A DNA stretch of 13,167 nucleotides from Paracoccaceae bacterium (GTDB lineage Bacteria > Pseudomonadota > Alphaproteobacteria > Rhodobacterales > Rhodobacteraceae), in assembly GCA_023263735.1 (NCBI GenBank), contig JALQUQ010000039.1:1-13167 (forward strand). The letters are read 5' to 3'. Below, in pieces: positions 7,580-13,167 of the stretch. Position numbers and translations under genes: made by a program. The notes beneath the pieces are model-generated. The model had not been told where the DNA came from. It did no database searches and saw nothing but the letters and a program-made list of their open reading frames with translations. Numbering within the stretch: the first letter of the stretch is position 1; every line of letters starts with the position of its first letter.

Positions 7580-8461
7580 ATGAATTTTCAGGGTTTCGAC
7601 GGCGGAAATGCCATCTTTTTGATGGCGGCACTGTTTATCATTCTGTGCATCTTCCTTGGGGTTCGGATTGTGCCTCAATCAGAAAAGCACGTGGTTGAAC
7701 GCTTTGGGCGGCTTCGGGCCGTTCTGGGGCCGGGGATCAACTTTGTCGTGCCCTTCCTTGATCGCATTGCGCACAAGATCACGATCCTTGAGCGGCAACT
7801 TCCGACGTCATCGCAGGATGCCATCACTGCGGATAACGTGTTGGTCAAAGTGGAAACCAGCGTCTTCTATCGCATCACCGAGCCGGAAAAGACCGTGTAC
7901 CGAATCCGCGATGTCGACGGGGCAATTGCGACCACCGTTGCCGGGATCGTGCGGTCGGAAATTGGCAAGCTGGAGCTGGATCAAGTTCAGTCCAACCGGG
8001 CGCAACTGATCGAACGCGTGCGCGATCAGGTCAGCGCGATGGTGGATGACTGGGGGGTCGAGGTGACCCGGGCGGAAATTCTTGACGTCAATCTGGACGA
8101 GGCGACCCGCGCCGCAATGCTGCAACAACTGAATGCCGAGCGTGCGCGCCGCGCTCAGGTCACCGAGGCCGAGGGCAAACGTCGTGCGGTCGAACTTGCG
8201 GCGGACGCGGCCCTTTATGCGGCAGAGCAAGAGGCGAAGGGCAAGAAAATCACCGCCGATGCCGAGGCCTATGCCACCTCTGCCATTGCCGCGGCGATCA
8301 AAGAATCCGGGCTTGAAGCCGCCCAGTATCAACTGGCGCTGGCGCAGGTTGATGCGTTGTCCAAGGTCGCGGCCGGGAACGGCAAACAGACCATCCTCAT
8401 TCCCGCTCAGGCGCTTGATGCCTTTGCGGATGCCTTCAAGATGCTGAAAGGGCGCGGGTGA
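7580..8461 (+). CDS. qmcA: SPFH/band-7 (stomatin, QmcA-like) membrane protein
   Basis: The 293-residue protein has one N-terminal membrane helix (about 11-31) with a short head. The SPFH domain (about 30-185) starts VPQSEKHVVERFGR and PGINFVVPFLDRI, very close to the QmcA/paraslipin type. A long charged Ala/Glu-rich coiled coil (about 185-245) comes next, then a hydrophobic C-terminal segment ending in QTILIPAQALDAF. Such proteins form oligomeric microdomain scaffolds at the inner membrane and modulate membrane proteases. The pairing with an NfeD gene immediately downstream is the classic arrangement. The ATG follows GGGG (7567-7570). The stop overlaps the nfeD start. Confidence 0.92.
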   Translation: MNFQGFDGGNAIFLMAALFIILCIFLGVRIVPQSEKHVVERFGRLRAVLGPGINFVVPFLDRIAHKITILERQLPTSSQDAITADNVLVKVETSVFYRITEPEKTVYRIRDVDGAIATTVAGIVRSEIGKLELDQVQSNRAQLIERVRDQVSAMVDDWGVEVTRAEILDVNLDEATRAAMLQQLNAERARRAQVTEAEGKRRAVELAADAALYAAEQEAKGKKITADAEAYATSAIAAAIKESGLEAAQYQLALAQVDALSKVAAGNGKQTILIPAQALDAFADAFKMLKGRG

Positions 8462-8736
8462 TGTTCAGTCTTTCCGATTGGTGGGTTTGGATCGTTCTCG
8501 GGTTCGCCTTGGGCGTGCTCGAGGTGATCGTGCCCGGATATATCTTCCTTGGCTTTGCGGTGGGCGCGGTCTTGGTTGGCATCGCGGTGGGGATCGGATT
8601 GTTGGGCCATTCGGTGCCGATGCTGTTGTTGGTCTTTGCCGTGTTGTCGGTGGCGTCGTGGTACGGCTTGCGTCGGATGATGGGGGTGCGGCGCGGTCAG
8701 GTCAAAATCTGGGATCGCGACATCAATGACAACTGA
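8461..8736 (+). CDS. Short NfeD-family membrane protein
   Basis: This 91-residue protein has three predicted hydrophobic segments (about 8-22, 25-48 and 52-69), typical of the NfeD membrane region, and then only about 20 polar residues. NfeD proteins partner SPFH proteins in the membrane, and many carry a C-terminal OB-fold domain of about 60 residues; here the protein ends where that fold would begin. The ATG at 8461 overlaps the SPFH stop in TGATG; a GTG at 8458 is an alternative start. The 3' end overlaps the NUDIX gene by 11 bp, so all three genes are probably co-transcribed and coupled. Confidence 0.85.
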   Translation: MFSLSDWWVWIVLGFALGVLEVIVPGYIFLGFAVGAVLVGIAVGIGLLGHSVPMLLLVFAVLSVASWYGLRRMMGVRRGQVKIWDRDINDN

Positions 8737-9175
8737 TCCGGCGCCCTTTGTTGGTGCCAAGGGCGCGCTGTTTCTGGGGGCGTCGGTGATCACAATCCAG
8801 CGCGACGATCTTCCCGGTTTGCGGTGGGCGGGTCTGTGGGATCTGCCGGGTGGCGGGCGCGAAGGCGGAGAAACCCCGGTTGAGTGTTTTCTGCGTGAGT
8901 TGTCCGAAGAATTGACCTTGACCCTCTCCGCAGATCGATTGCTGTGGGCGGCGCAGCTTCCTTCGGTCTTGTCTCCCTCTGAACCGGCCTGGCTTTTTGC
9001 CGCCCGGTTGACCAAAGGCGAGGTTGACCAGATCAAATTGGGGGATGAAGGGCAGGGATGGGCCCTGATGCCGGTCTCTGCGTTCTTGGATCACCCAGAG
9101 GCGATCCCGCAGATGCAGGATCGCGTCGCCATGGCGGTACGGGCGCTTGGTGTTATCGGGCCGGAAATTCGCTGA
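8726..9175 (+). CDS. NUDIX hydrolase
   Basis: The 149-residue single-domain protein carries the NUDIX box at 43-65 in the form G-x5-E-x7-REL-x-EE-L-T-L. The catalytic REXXEE core (R57, E58, E61, E62) is complete; the usual Gly near the end of the box is Thr64. The preceding WAGLWDLPGG is typical of the MutT/ADP-ribose-type group. It should hydrolyse a nucleoside diphosphate linked to another moiety with Mg2+, but the substrate cannot be read from the sequence. The start overlaps nfeD by 11 bp. The 3' end overlaps the opposing pyrF gene by 23 bp. Confidence 0.9.
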   Translation: MTTDPAPFVGAKGALFLGASVITIQRDDLPGLRWAGLWDLPGGGREGGETPVECFLRELSEELTLTLSADRLLWAAQLPSVLSPSEPAWLFAARLTKGEVDQIKLGDEGQGWALMPVSAFLDHPEAIPQMQDRVAMAVRALGVIGPEIR

Positions 9176-9848
9176 TCACGGCCTGCGCCGCTTGGGCCGG
9201 GTTTTCTGCCTTCCAGATCGGCCGTCCAACCACCACGTGATCAGCGCCATCAGTGATCGCTTGATACGGTGTCGCCACGCGCTTTTGGTCGCCCAAGGCC
9301 GAACCGGCCGGGCGCACGCCGGGCGTGACAATCAATTTGCCCGCCGCTTGCGGAAGGGCGCGGATCATCGCGGCCTCTTGCGGGCTGGCAATGACGCCAT
9401 CCGCGCCAGCGTCCAGCGCACGCGCGGCGCGTTCCAAGGTGATCTCATGAATATCGCCGGGCACAATCAGGTTGGCATCCAGATCGGCCCGGTCCAGCGA
9501 GGTCAGAACCGTAACGGCCAAAATCTTGGTGGCCGATCCTTTACGCCCCTCTGCCGCCGCGCGAACCACTTGCGGATCGCCGTGCACGGTCAGAAAATCC
9601 AGATCGTATTGGGCAAGGCCCTTCACCGCGGCCTCGACCGTGGCACCGATGTCAAACAGCTTCATGTCCAGGAAAACGCGCTTGCCGCGCTCTTGCTTAA
9701 GCTCATTGGCCAAAGCCAGACCGCCACCGGTCAGCATGCCAAGCCCAATCTTGTAAAAGCTCACGGCCTCTCCCAAGCGGTCGGCAAGATCCAATCCCAT
9801 GACGATATTGGGCACATCCAAGGCTACGATCAGGCGATCATCAGACAT
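9153..9848 (-). CDS. pyrF: Orotidine 5'-phosphate decarboxylase
   Basis: PyrF converts OMP to UMP, the last step of de novo pyrimidine synthesis, in the cytoplasm. The 231-residue TIM-barrel protein begins with IVALDVP (7-13). It has FYKIG (31-35), the catalytic DxKxxD array as D61, K63 and D66 in FLDMKLFDIGATV, TVHGD (87-91) and the phosphate-binding TPGVRP (175-180) and VVGRPI (206-211). The motif reads FDIGATV instead of the more common HDIPNTV, a variation I associate with alphaproteobacteria. AAAGGAG lies just before the ATG. There is no adjacent pyrimidine gene. The 3' end overlaps the NUDIX gene on the other strand. Confidence 0.96.
   Translation of the reverse strand: MSDDRLIVALDVPNIVMGLDLADRLGEAVSFYKIGLGMLTGGGLALANELKQERGKRVFLDMKLFDIGATVEAAVKGLAQYDLDFLTVHGDPQVVRAAAEGRKGSATKILAVTVLTSLDRADLDANLIVPGDIHEITLERAARALDAGADGVIASPQEAAMIRALPQAAGKLIVTPGVRPAGSALGDQKRVATPYQAITDGADHVVVGRPIWKAENPAQAAQAVISEFPAR
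9179..9205 (+). terminator. Candidate terminator of the SPFH-NfeD-NUDIX operon inside pyrF
   Basis: CGGCC (9179-9183) pairs with GGCCG (9195-9199) around an 11-nt loop, followed by GG and four T residues. It begins 4 bp after the NUDIX stop and lies within pyrF coding sequence. The stem is short, so this is a moderate-to-low call. Confidence 0.35.
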
Positions 9849-10006
9849 GGCTTTCTCCTTTGTTCCAAGGCGTCTTGCGACCGGCGGACGCGGCTGTCAA
9901 GGCTTGGGTGGTGGAAAGGTGGCGGCCGCGGCCCAAGAGATTTCGCAAGGCCGGCAGCATTCCCGCATTTCCCGGGTTCGCCAGCTTGACCATCGGAGAG
10001 GAAAGA
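9849..10006. promoter_or_regulatory. Divergent pyrF / leader-operon intergenic region
   Basis: These 158 bp separate pyrF from the rightward operon and must contain both promoters. Visible elements are the pyrF ribosome-binding site at the left edge and GGAGAGGA (9995-10002) at the right edge. CTTGGG (9903-9908) and CCCAAG (9932-9937) form a loose inverted repeat around a GCGGCCGC palindrome. No convincing -35/-10 pair was found. Confidence 0.4.
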
Positions 10007-10063
10007 ATGAACCTGCCCGAAAATGCATTTCCAAATTTGCCAAGAAAAAGGCGGGGCCTATGA
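10007..10063 (+). CDS. Candidate 18-residue leader ORF
   Basis: An ATG at 10007 is preceded, 4 bp away, by GGAGAGGA (9995-10002), one of the stronger ribosome-binding sites in the window. The frame encodes MNLPENAFPNLPRKRRGL and stops in a TGA (10061-10063) that overlaps the next gene's ATG as ATGA. That geometry suggests translation of this peptide feeds ribosomes to the downstream gene. The peptide has no run of one amino acid as in classic attenuators, but has a basic RKRR near its end. The downstream gene also has its own weaker site (AAGG, about 10048-10051), so this ORF could be fortuitous. Confidence 0.4.
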   Translation: MNLPENAFPNLPRKRRGL

Positions 10064-10833
10064 ATTTCAACATTACCTTTGAGCGGCCCGAGCAAGGGCC
10101 GGGATCGGGTCCTTTGACCGTCGGTTGGTTCCTGACCTCTGAAAAGGGGGCGGTGCTGTATGATGCGCCCGAGCGCGTGATGTTTCGCCAGACGAACAAG
10201 GCCCATTCCAAATCGGCCAGCCGTTGCCCGGCTGTGATCCAGTTGGAAAGCCGCTATTTCATGGTGAAATCGCCCGTCGATGTCCATCTGGGGTTTCAGC
10301 GCGATGAAAAGGGCAAGCCGCAGTTGGTCAACCGGTTGGGGGCCGCAAGCCCCGTGCGCGCAAACAAGTTGGGCGAGATGCTGACCTTGGTGAACGAGGC
10401 CGAGTGGCGCTATCCGGATCGGCCAACCGTTCAACTGCATCTGCCCTATACGCTGATTTGCGACGAGATGTGTTATGTCACGCAATTGTCGACCTTTATG
10501 CACTACCGAAAAGAGCCGTTGCCGGGCACGATCTTTGGCGGGCGCTTTCCGGTCAATGTCTGGCCACGCCCGTTGATGTGGGCGTTTGAGTGGCATGAGC
10601 CGGAAAAGGATTTGATCCTGCGCCGGGGCGAGCCGCTGTTCTATTTGCAATTCGAAGGGCAAGACCCCTCTCGACCGGTTCAGGTGGTGGAGGCCGAGCG
10701 GACGCCGGAATTGCTTTCCTACATGGAAAAGATTTCTGGTGTGGTGAACTATGTGAACCAGACGTTCAGCCTGTTCAAAGCGGCCGAAGAGATGCGTCCC
10801 AGCCAGTTGCTGAAGCCAAAGGCCAAGCCATGA
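10060..10833 (+). CDS. Conserved-looking protein of unknown function, possibly DUF6065-like
   Basis: The 257-residue soluble protein has no signal peptide, membrane helix or catalytic motif I can name. It is rich in aromatic residues and Pro, with blocks that look strongly constrained: YVTQLSTFMHYR, PGTIFGGRFPVNVWPRPLMW, FEWHEPEKDLILRRGEPLFY and SGVVNYVNQTFSLFKAAEE. The RRGEPLFYLQF stretch and the strand-rich middle could fit a cupin-like or jelly-roll barrel. It recalls proteins annotated DUF6065, but I could not verify that. The frame is open upstream, yet the ATG at 10060 is preferred because it overlaps the leader stop and gives a sensible N-terminus. Its stop overlaps the propeller gene by 4 bp. 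Confidence 0.8.
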   Translation: MNFNITFERPEQGPGSGPLTVGWFLTSEKGAVLYDAPERVMFRQTNKAHSKSASRCPAVIQLESRYFMVKSPVDVHLGFQRDEKGKPQLVNRLGAASPVRANKLGEMLTLVNEAEWRYPDRPTVQLHLPYTLICDEMCYVTQLSTFMHYRKEPLPGTIFGGRFPVNVWPRPLMWAFEWHEPEKDLILRRGEPLFYLQFEGQDPSRPVQVVEAERTPELLSYMEKISGVVNYVNQTFSLFKAAEEMRPSQLLKPKAKP

Positions 10834-11675
10834 CACAACGCAAACGGTCGCGCCTGCAGATCTGGGATCTGGCGGCCAATGCGCCGCGCACGGTGCTAGA
10901 GGTCGATCAGGTGATCGAGGCGCCAAACTGGTCGCGATGCGGCACCTATCTTTTGGTCAATGGCGGGGGCGGGCTGTTTCGCGTCCCGTTGGATGACCCA
11001 AAGCTCATTCCGATAAATCTGGATGGCATCACGCGGCTGAACAACGACCACGGGTTTTCACCGGATGGAAAGACCATCATTTTTTCATCGCATCATCGAG
11101 GGTTGGGCGCAGAAATTTATACGGTGCCTGCCGAGGGTGGGACGCCGACCCTGCTTTCGCGACTCTCGCCCAGTTGGTGGCACGGCTGGTCGCCGGATGG
11201 TGCAACGCTGACCTATGTTGCCGCCCGCGACGAACGGCGCGTCGTCGATGTTTATACCAGTGCCGCCAGCGGTTGGCCGGAAACACGCCTGACCTTTGGC
11301 GAGGGGCACCACGATGGCCCCGATTTCAGCGCCGATGGTCGCCGGATCTATTACAATTGTGACCGTGATGGGCATGCGCAAATCTGGGTGATGAACGCCG
11401 ACGGGTCTGACCAACGAAAGCTGTTTGCGGACGCCCATGTAAACTGGTTTCCGCACCCTTCGCCGGATGGACTGCACCTGATTTGGCTGGCCTATGCGCC
11501 GGGAACATTGGGTCACCCGGCCGATCTGCCGGTTGCGATTTGCATGGGCTCGCCCGAGGGGGAAAATCGCCGGCGTCTGGTGGAGTTCACCGGTGGGCAG
11601 GGCACGATGAACGTGCCGAACTGGTCGCCCGACAGCCGCGCCTTTGCCTATGTCGATTATGCGACCCCGGTTTGA
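10830..11675 (+). CDS. Cytoplasmic TolB-like six-bladed beta-propeller (PD40 repeats)
   Basis: The 281-residue protein consists almost wholly of six repeats with the W/F-S-x-D-G type signature. These are PNWSRCG (32-38), HGFSPDG (74-80), HGWSPDG (118-124), PDFSADG (164-170), PHPSPDG (208-214) and PNWSPDS (263-269). Six blades make one complete TolB-type propeller. Unlike periplasmic TolB it has no signal peptide and no N-terminal domain, so it should act in the cytoplasm, probably as a binding platform. The ATG overlaps the preceding gene in ATGA, so the two products are likely made together. An intrinsic terminator starts 3 bp after the stop. No enzymatic residues are evident. Confidence 0.85.
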   Translation: MTQRKRSRLQIWDLAANAPRTVLEVDQVIEAPNWSRCGTYLLVNGGGGLFRVPLDDPKLIPINLDGITRLNNDHGFSPDGKTIIFSSHHRGLGAEIYTVPAEGGTPTLLSRLSPSWWHGWSPDGATLTYVAARDERRVVDVYTSAASGWPETRLTFGEGHHDGPDFSADGRRIYYNCDRDGHAQIWVMNADGSDQRKLFADAHVNWFPHPSPDGLHLIWLAYAPGTLGHPADLPVAICMGSPEGENRRRLVEFTGGQGTMNVPNWSPDSRAFAYVDYATPV

Positions 11676-12064
11676 TTGGGGCTGACTGCGGATTGGCCCC
11701 TTTTTTCCATTGCGGACAGCAATCGCGGATCGCCCCAGATCGATACATGCACCTCGGCTTGGCCGTCGGGGGATAAATGTTCAGGGGTCAGGCCAACGAT
11801 CCGTATCCGCAGGAAATCCCCTGCGGCGACGGATGGCCCAACCAGTCTGCTGGCTTTTGGCCCCAAGATTCCAAGCATTTGAACCTGTTGTCGCGGAAAT
11901 AGCCCCAGAAAGCTTTTTCGGCGCGCGGTAAAGACCCCGATCCTGCCGTCGGGAAGTTCATGCAATTCGGCGGTATCGCCAATGCTCAGGTCCGTGCGGC
12001 GCACCACGACCGCCAGGTCATGAACGGCGGTCTTGTGGACCAAAGGCTGGATCAGGTCATGCAT
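11657..12064 (-). CDS. Small protein of unknown function
   Basis: This 135-residue soluble protein starts MHDLIQPLVHK and is strand-rich, with segments such as HDLAVVVRRTDLSIGDTAEL, GRIGVFTARRKSFLGLFPRQ and GDFLRIRIVG, and ends with an Asp/Pro-rich region (WGDP). I recognise no family. The pattern suggests a small beta-barrel or HIRAN/ferredoxin-like fold, but that is only a guess. The frame is open to an ATG at 12124; I chose 12064 because AGGG lies about 8 bp before it and nothing suitable precedes the longer start. Its last 19 bp overlap the propeller gene, and a terminator for the opposite strand is written into its last codons. Confidence 0.65.
   Translation of the reverse strand: MHDLIQPLVHKTAVHDLAVVVRRTDLSIGDTAELHELPDGRIGVFTARRKSFLGLFPRQQVQMLGILGPKASRLVGPSVAAGDFLRIRIVGLTPEHLSPDGQAEVHVSIWGDPRLLSAMEKRGQSAVSPNQTGVA
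11678..11706 (+). terminator. Intrinsic terminator of the 10007-11675 operon
   Basis: GGGGC (11678-11682) pairs with GCCCC (11696-11700); a U-G pair inside extends the stem to 6 bp around an 11-nt loop. Six T residues (11701-11706) follow at once. It lies 3 bp after the propeller stop and inside the coding sequence of the opposing small gene. It is one-directional, since the other strand has no T-run. Confidence 0.75.
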
Positions 12065-12157
12065 GGCAAAGGCCCTAAAGTTGGAACTGTGGGGCAGGGT
12101 GGGCCGTGTGGGCAAGTGATGCAACCGGCTTGGCCCGTGGGGCCCCGGGGTCTGTCA

Positions 12158-12194
12158 AAATCCGCCGATGGACGTGACCCGGATCGGCGGATTT
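12158..12194. repeat. Perfect 12-bp inverted repeat upstream of clpB
   Basis: AAATCCGCCGAT (12158-12169) and ATCGGCGGATTT (12183-12194) are exact reverse complements with a 13-bp spacer. It lies in the 305-bp gap (12065-12369) between the leftward small gene and clpB, about 94 bp from the former and 75 bp before the clpB -35 element. Rightward it has no T-run; leftward it ends ATTTTG, so it could stop leftward transcripts weakly. It could equally be an operator for a dimeric regulator. Apart from this and the clpB elements I see nothing else in the gap. Confidence 0.6.
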
Positions 12195-12268
12195 CGGGCG
12201 CCGCTTCGGCCCGGACCCTGCGACAGGCACGTGGCCAAAGAGAATTCGGCAGACGGTGTTGTGACAAT

Positions 12269-12297
12269 CTTGCATCATGGCCAGCGGCACCCCATGT
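12269..12297 (+). promoter_or_regulatory. Heat-shock sigma-32 (RpoH) type promoter of clpB
   Basis: CTTGCA (12269-12274) and CCCCATGT (12290-12297) are separated by 15 bp. This matches the RpoH consensus CTTGAA, 13-15 bp, CCCCATnT with one mismatch in the -35 hexamer. It lies 73 bp before the clpB start codon, as expected for this well-known RpoH regulon member. Transcription should start near 12303. Confidence 0.75.
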
Positions 12298-12313
12298 TGG
12301 GGTCAAGGCCGAA

Positions 12314-12361
12314 GCCAAACGTGCCTTTTCAGGGCGTTGGCAGCCGGTGCTATGAGAGGAG
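12314..12361 (+). promoter_or_regulatory. Structured clpB 5' UTR with possible ribosome-binding-site sequestration
   Basis: A hairpin with two single-base bulges can form between 12314-12325 and 12332-12341, with loop TTTTCA. Alternatively CUUUUCA (12325-12331) can pair over all 7 positions (two G-U pairs) with UGAGAGG (12353-12359), which overlaps the clpB ribosome-binding site AGAGGAG (12355-12361). A four-U stretch opposite the ribosome-binding site is the hallmark of fourU RNA thermometers. This is only a hand-drawn fold. Confidence 0.35.
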
Positions 12362-12369
12362 TTTGACCG

Positions 12370-13167
12370 ATGAATTTAGAGAAATTCACGGAGAGATCGC
12401 GTGGCTTCCTTCAGGCTGCGCAGACGATTGCGATGCGGGAAAGCCATCAAAAGCTGACGGCCGAGCATCTTTTGAAGGCCATCATGGATGATGAACAGGG
12501 GATGGCCGCAAACCTGATCCGCCGCGCCGGGGGCGAGCCCAAGCGCGTTCAAGATGCGGTTGACTTGGCGATGCGCAAATTGCCCAAGGTTTCGGGTGAC
12601 GCGCAGCCCTATTCCGACCCGTCTTTGGTAAAGGTTCTGGACGAGGCGGAAAAGCTGGCCAAGAAAGCGGGCGACAGCTTTGTTCCTGTGGAACGCATTT
12701 TGATGGCATTGGCCATGGTGCCAGGGGCCGCCAAGCAATGTCTGGACGCCGGGGCGGTGACGCCACAGGCGCTGAACACGGCCATCAACGATGTGCGCAA
12801 AGGGCGGACGGCCGATACGGCCAGCGCCGAACAGGGCTATGATGCCCTGAAGAAATATGCGCGCGACCTGACCGAGGCCGCCGAACAGGGCAAGATCGAT
12901 CCGATCATCGGGCGCGACGAAGAAATTCGCCGGGCCATGCAGGTGCTATCGCGCCGCACCAAGAACAACCCGGTCCTGATCGGGGAGCCGGGTGTGGGCA
13001 AGACGGCCATTGCCGAGGGACTTGCCCTACGGATCGTGAATGGTGACGTGCCGGAATCCCTGCGCAACAAGAAGCTTCTGGCGCTGGATATGGGCGCGTT
13101 GATCGCCGGTGCGAAATATCGTGGCGAGTTTGAGGAACGTCTCAAAGCCGTGCTGTCCGAAGTGACC
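12370..13167 (+). CDS. clpB: ATP-dependent chaperone ClpB (5' part, cut by window edge)
   Basis: ClpB is a hexameric AAA+ disaggregase that works with DnaK to rescue aggregated proteins after heat stress. The window holds its first 266 codons of an expected 860 or so. The N-terminal double Clp_N domain covers about 1-145, starting [21 protein letters not shown]+ module 1 then begins with [13 protein letters not shown] (176-188) and the Walker A loop GEPGVGKT (205-212), followed by [13 protein letters not shown] (247-259), whose Tyr250 is the pore-loop aromatic residue. AGAGGAG (12355-12361) lies 8 bp before the ATG. The frame is intact to the edge. Control is by the RpoH-type promoter upstream and perhaps the 5' UTR. 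Confidence 0.97.
   Translation, partial: MNLEKFTERSRGFLQAAQTIAMRESHQKLTAEHLLKAIMDDEQGMAANLIRRAGGEPKRVQDAVDLAMRKLPKVSGDAQPYSDPSLVKVLDEAEKLAKKAGDSFVPVERILMALAMVPGAAKQCLDAGAVTPQALNTAINDVRKGRTADTASAEQGYDALKKYARDLTEAAEQGKIDPIIGRDEEIRRAMQVLSRRTKNNPVLIGEPGVGKTAIAEGLALRIVNGDVPESLRNKKLLALDMGALIAGAKYRGEFEERLKAVLSEVT

Noticed and set aside
7338..7698. Short open frames across the dadA / SPFH spacer
   Set aside because: They run into the SPFH gene in wrong frames, lack good ribosome-binding sites and show no protein-like features.
9903..9937. CTTGGG ... CCCAAG inverted repeat with a central GCGGCCGC palindrome
   Set aside because: The arms are only 6 bp with a 23-bp spacer in GC-rich DNA, so chance is a sufficient explanation; I kept it only as a note.
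9799..10059. N-terminal extension of the 257-residue unknown protein
   Set aside because: It would overlap the start of pyrF on the other strand and has a low-complexity, non-protein-like sequence; the ATG at 10060 has coupling geometry.
9841..10926. 361-codon leftward open frame
   Set aside because: It lies antisense to the unknown protein, the leader ORF and the start of the propeller gene. Its product is Pro/His/Arg/Gln-rich without motifs, typical of an antisense shadow in GC-rich DNA.
12065..12124. Upstream start for the leftward small gene
   Set aside because: No ribosome-binding site precedes the ATG at 12124, while AGGG precedes the ATG at 12064 at normal spacing.
12150..12156. TTGACA on the minus strand as a -35 element
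   Set aside because: The hexamer is perfect, but no acceptable -10 element follows at 16-18 bp in a very GC-rich stretch.
1..13167. CRISPR array, tRNA, rRNA, insertion sequence or phage attachment site
   Set aside because: I looked for direct repeat arrays, tRNA-like cloverleafs, transposase motifs and terminal inverted repeats and saw none.

Overview
The window looks like ordinary chromosomal DNA from an alphaproteobacterium, most likely of the Rhodobacterales. The evidence is the moderately high GC, the style of the proteins (PyrF with a DIGATV motif, a short AlkB with a HELMHQ box, a DciA/DUF721 protein next to a DsbA) and dense gene packing with 1-11 bp overlaps. I assign the organism from protein style, not from a database match. 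I see no tRNA, rRNA, CRISPR array, insertion sequence or prophage gene.

Layout, left to right. (1) 1-279: the end of an unrecognised reading frame, then a short spacer. (2) 280-2477 (+): a WaaA-like glycosyltransferase and LpxK overlap by one base, a lipid A / inner-core module. (3) 2480-3690 (-): dciA and a Tat-signal DsbA-like oxidoreductase overlap by 4 bp and run against lpxK. (4) 3772-6007 (+): mutY, diverging from dciA, then an AlkB-type membrane hydroxylase. (5) 6008-7309 (-): dadA, whose stop codon abuts the alkB stop. (6) 7580-9175 (+): a membrane-proteostasis pair (SPFH protein and short NfeD) with an overlapping NUDIX hydrolase. (7) 9153-9848 (-): pyrF. (8) 10007-11675 (+): a possible 18-codon leader ORF, a conserved protein of unknown function and a cytoplasmic six-bladed beta-propeller, coupled by ATGA overlaps. 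(9) 11657-12064 (-): a small unknown protein. (10) 12065-12369: a 305-bp regulatory gap holding a perfect 12-bp dyad, a close match to a heat-shock sigma factor promoter, and a 5' UTR that can pair with the ribosome-binding site. (11) 12370 to the end (+): clpB, cut off by the window edge.

Most genes are housekeeping: LPS assembly, oxidative folding, helicase loading, adenine-mismatch repair, pyrimidine synthesis and the disaggregase ClpB. The less ordinary parts are four. The WaaA-like protein lacks the usual catalytic-site residues. All four convergent gene pairs abut or overlap, and at least one intrinsic terminator lies inside the opposing gene. The 10007-11675 operon has no known function. 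The clpB control region is structured. I found no clear novel defence or mobile system; the best candidates for something undescribed are the divergent WaaA-like enzyme and the leader/unknown/propeller operon.
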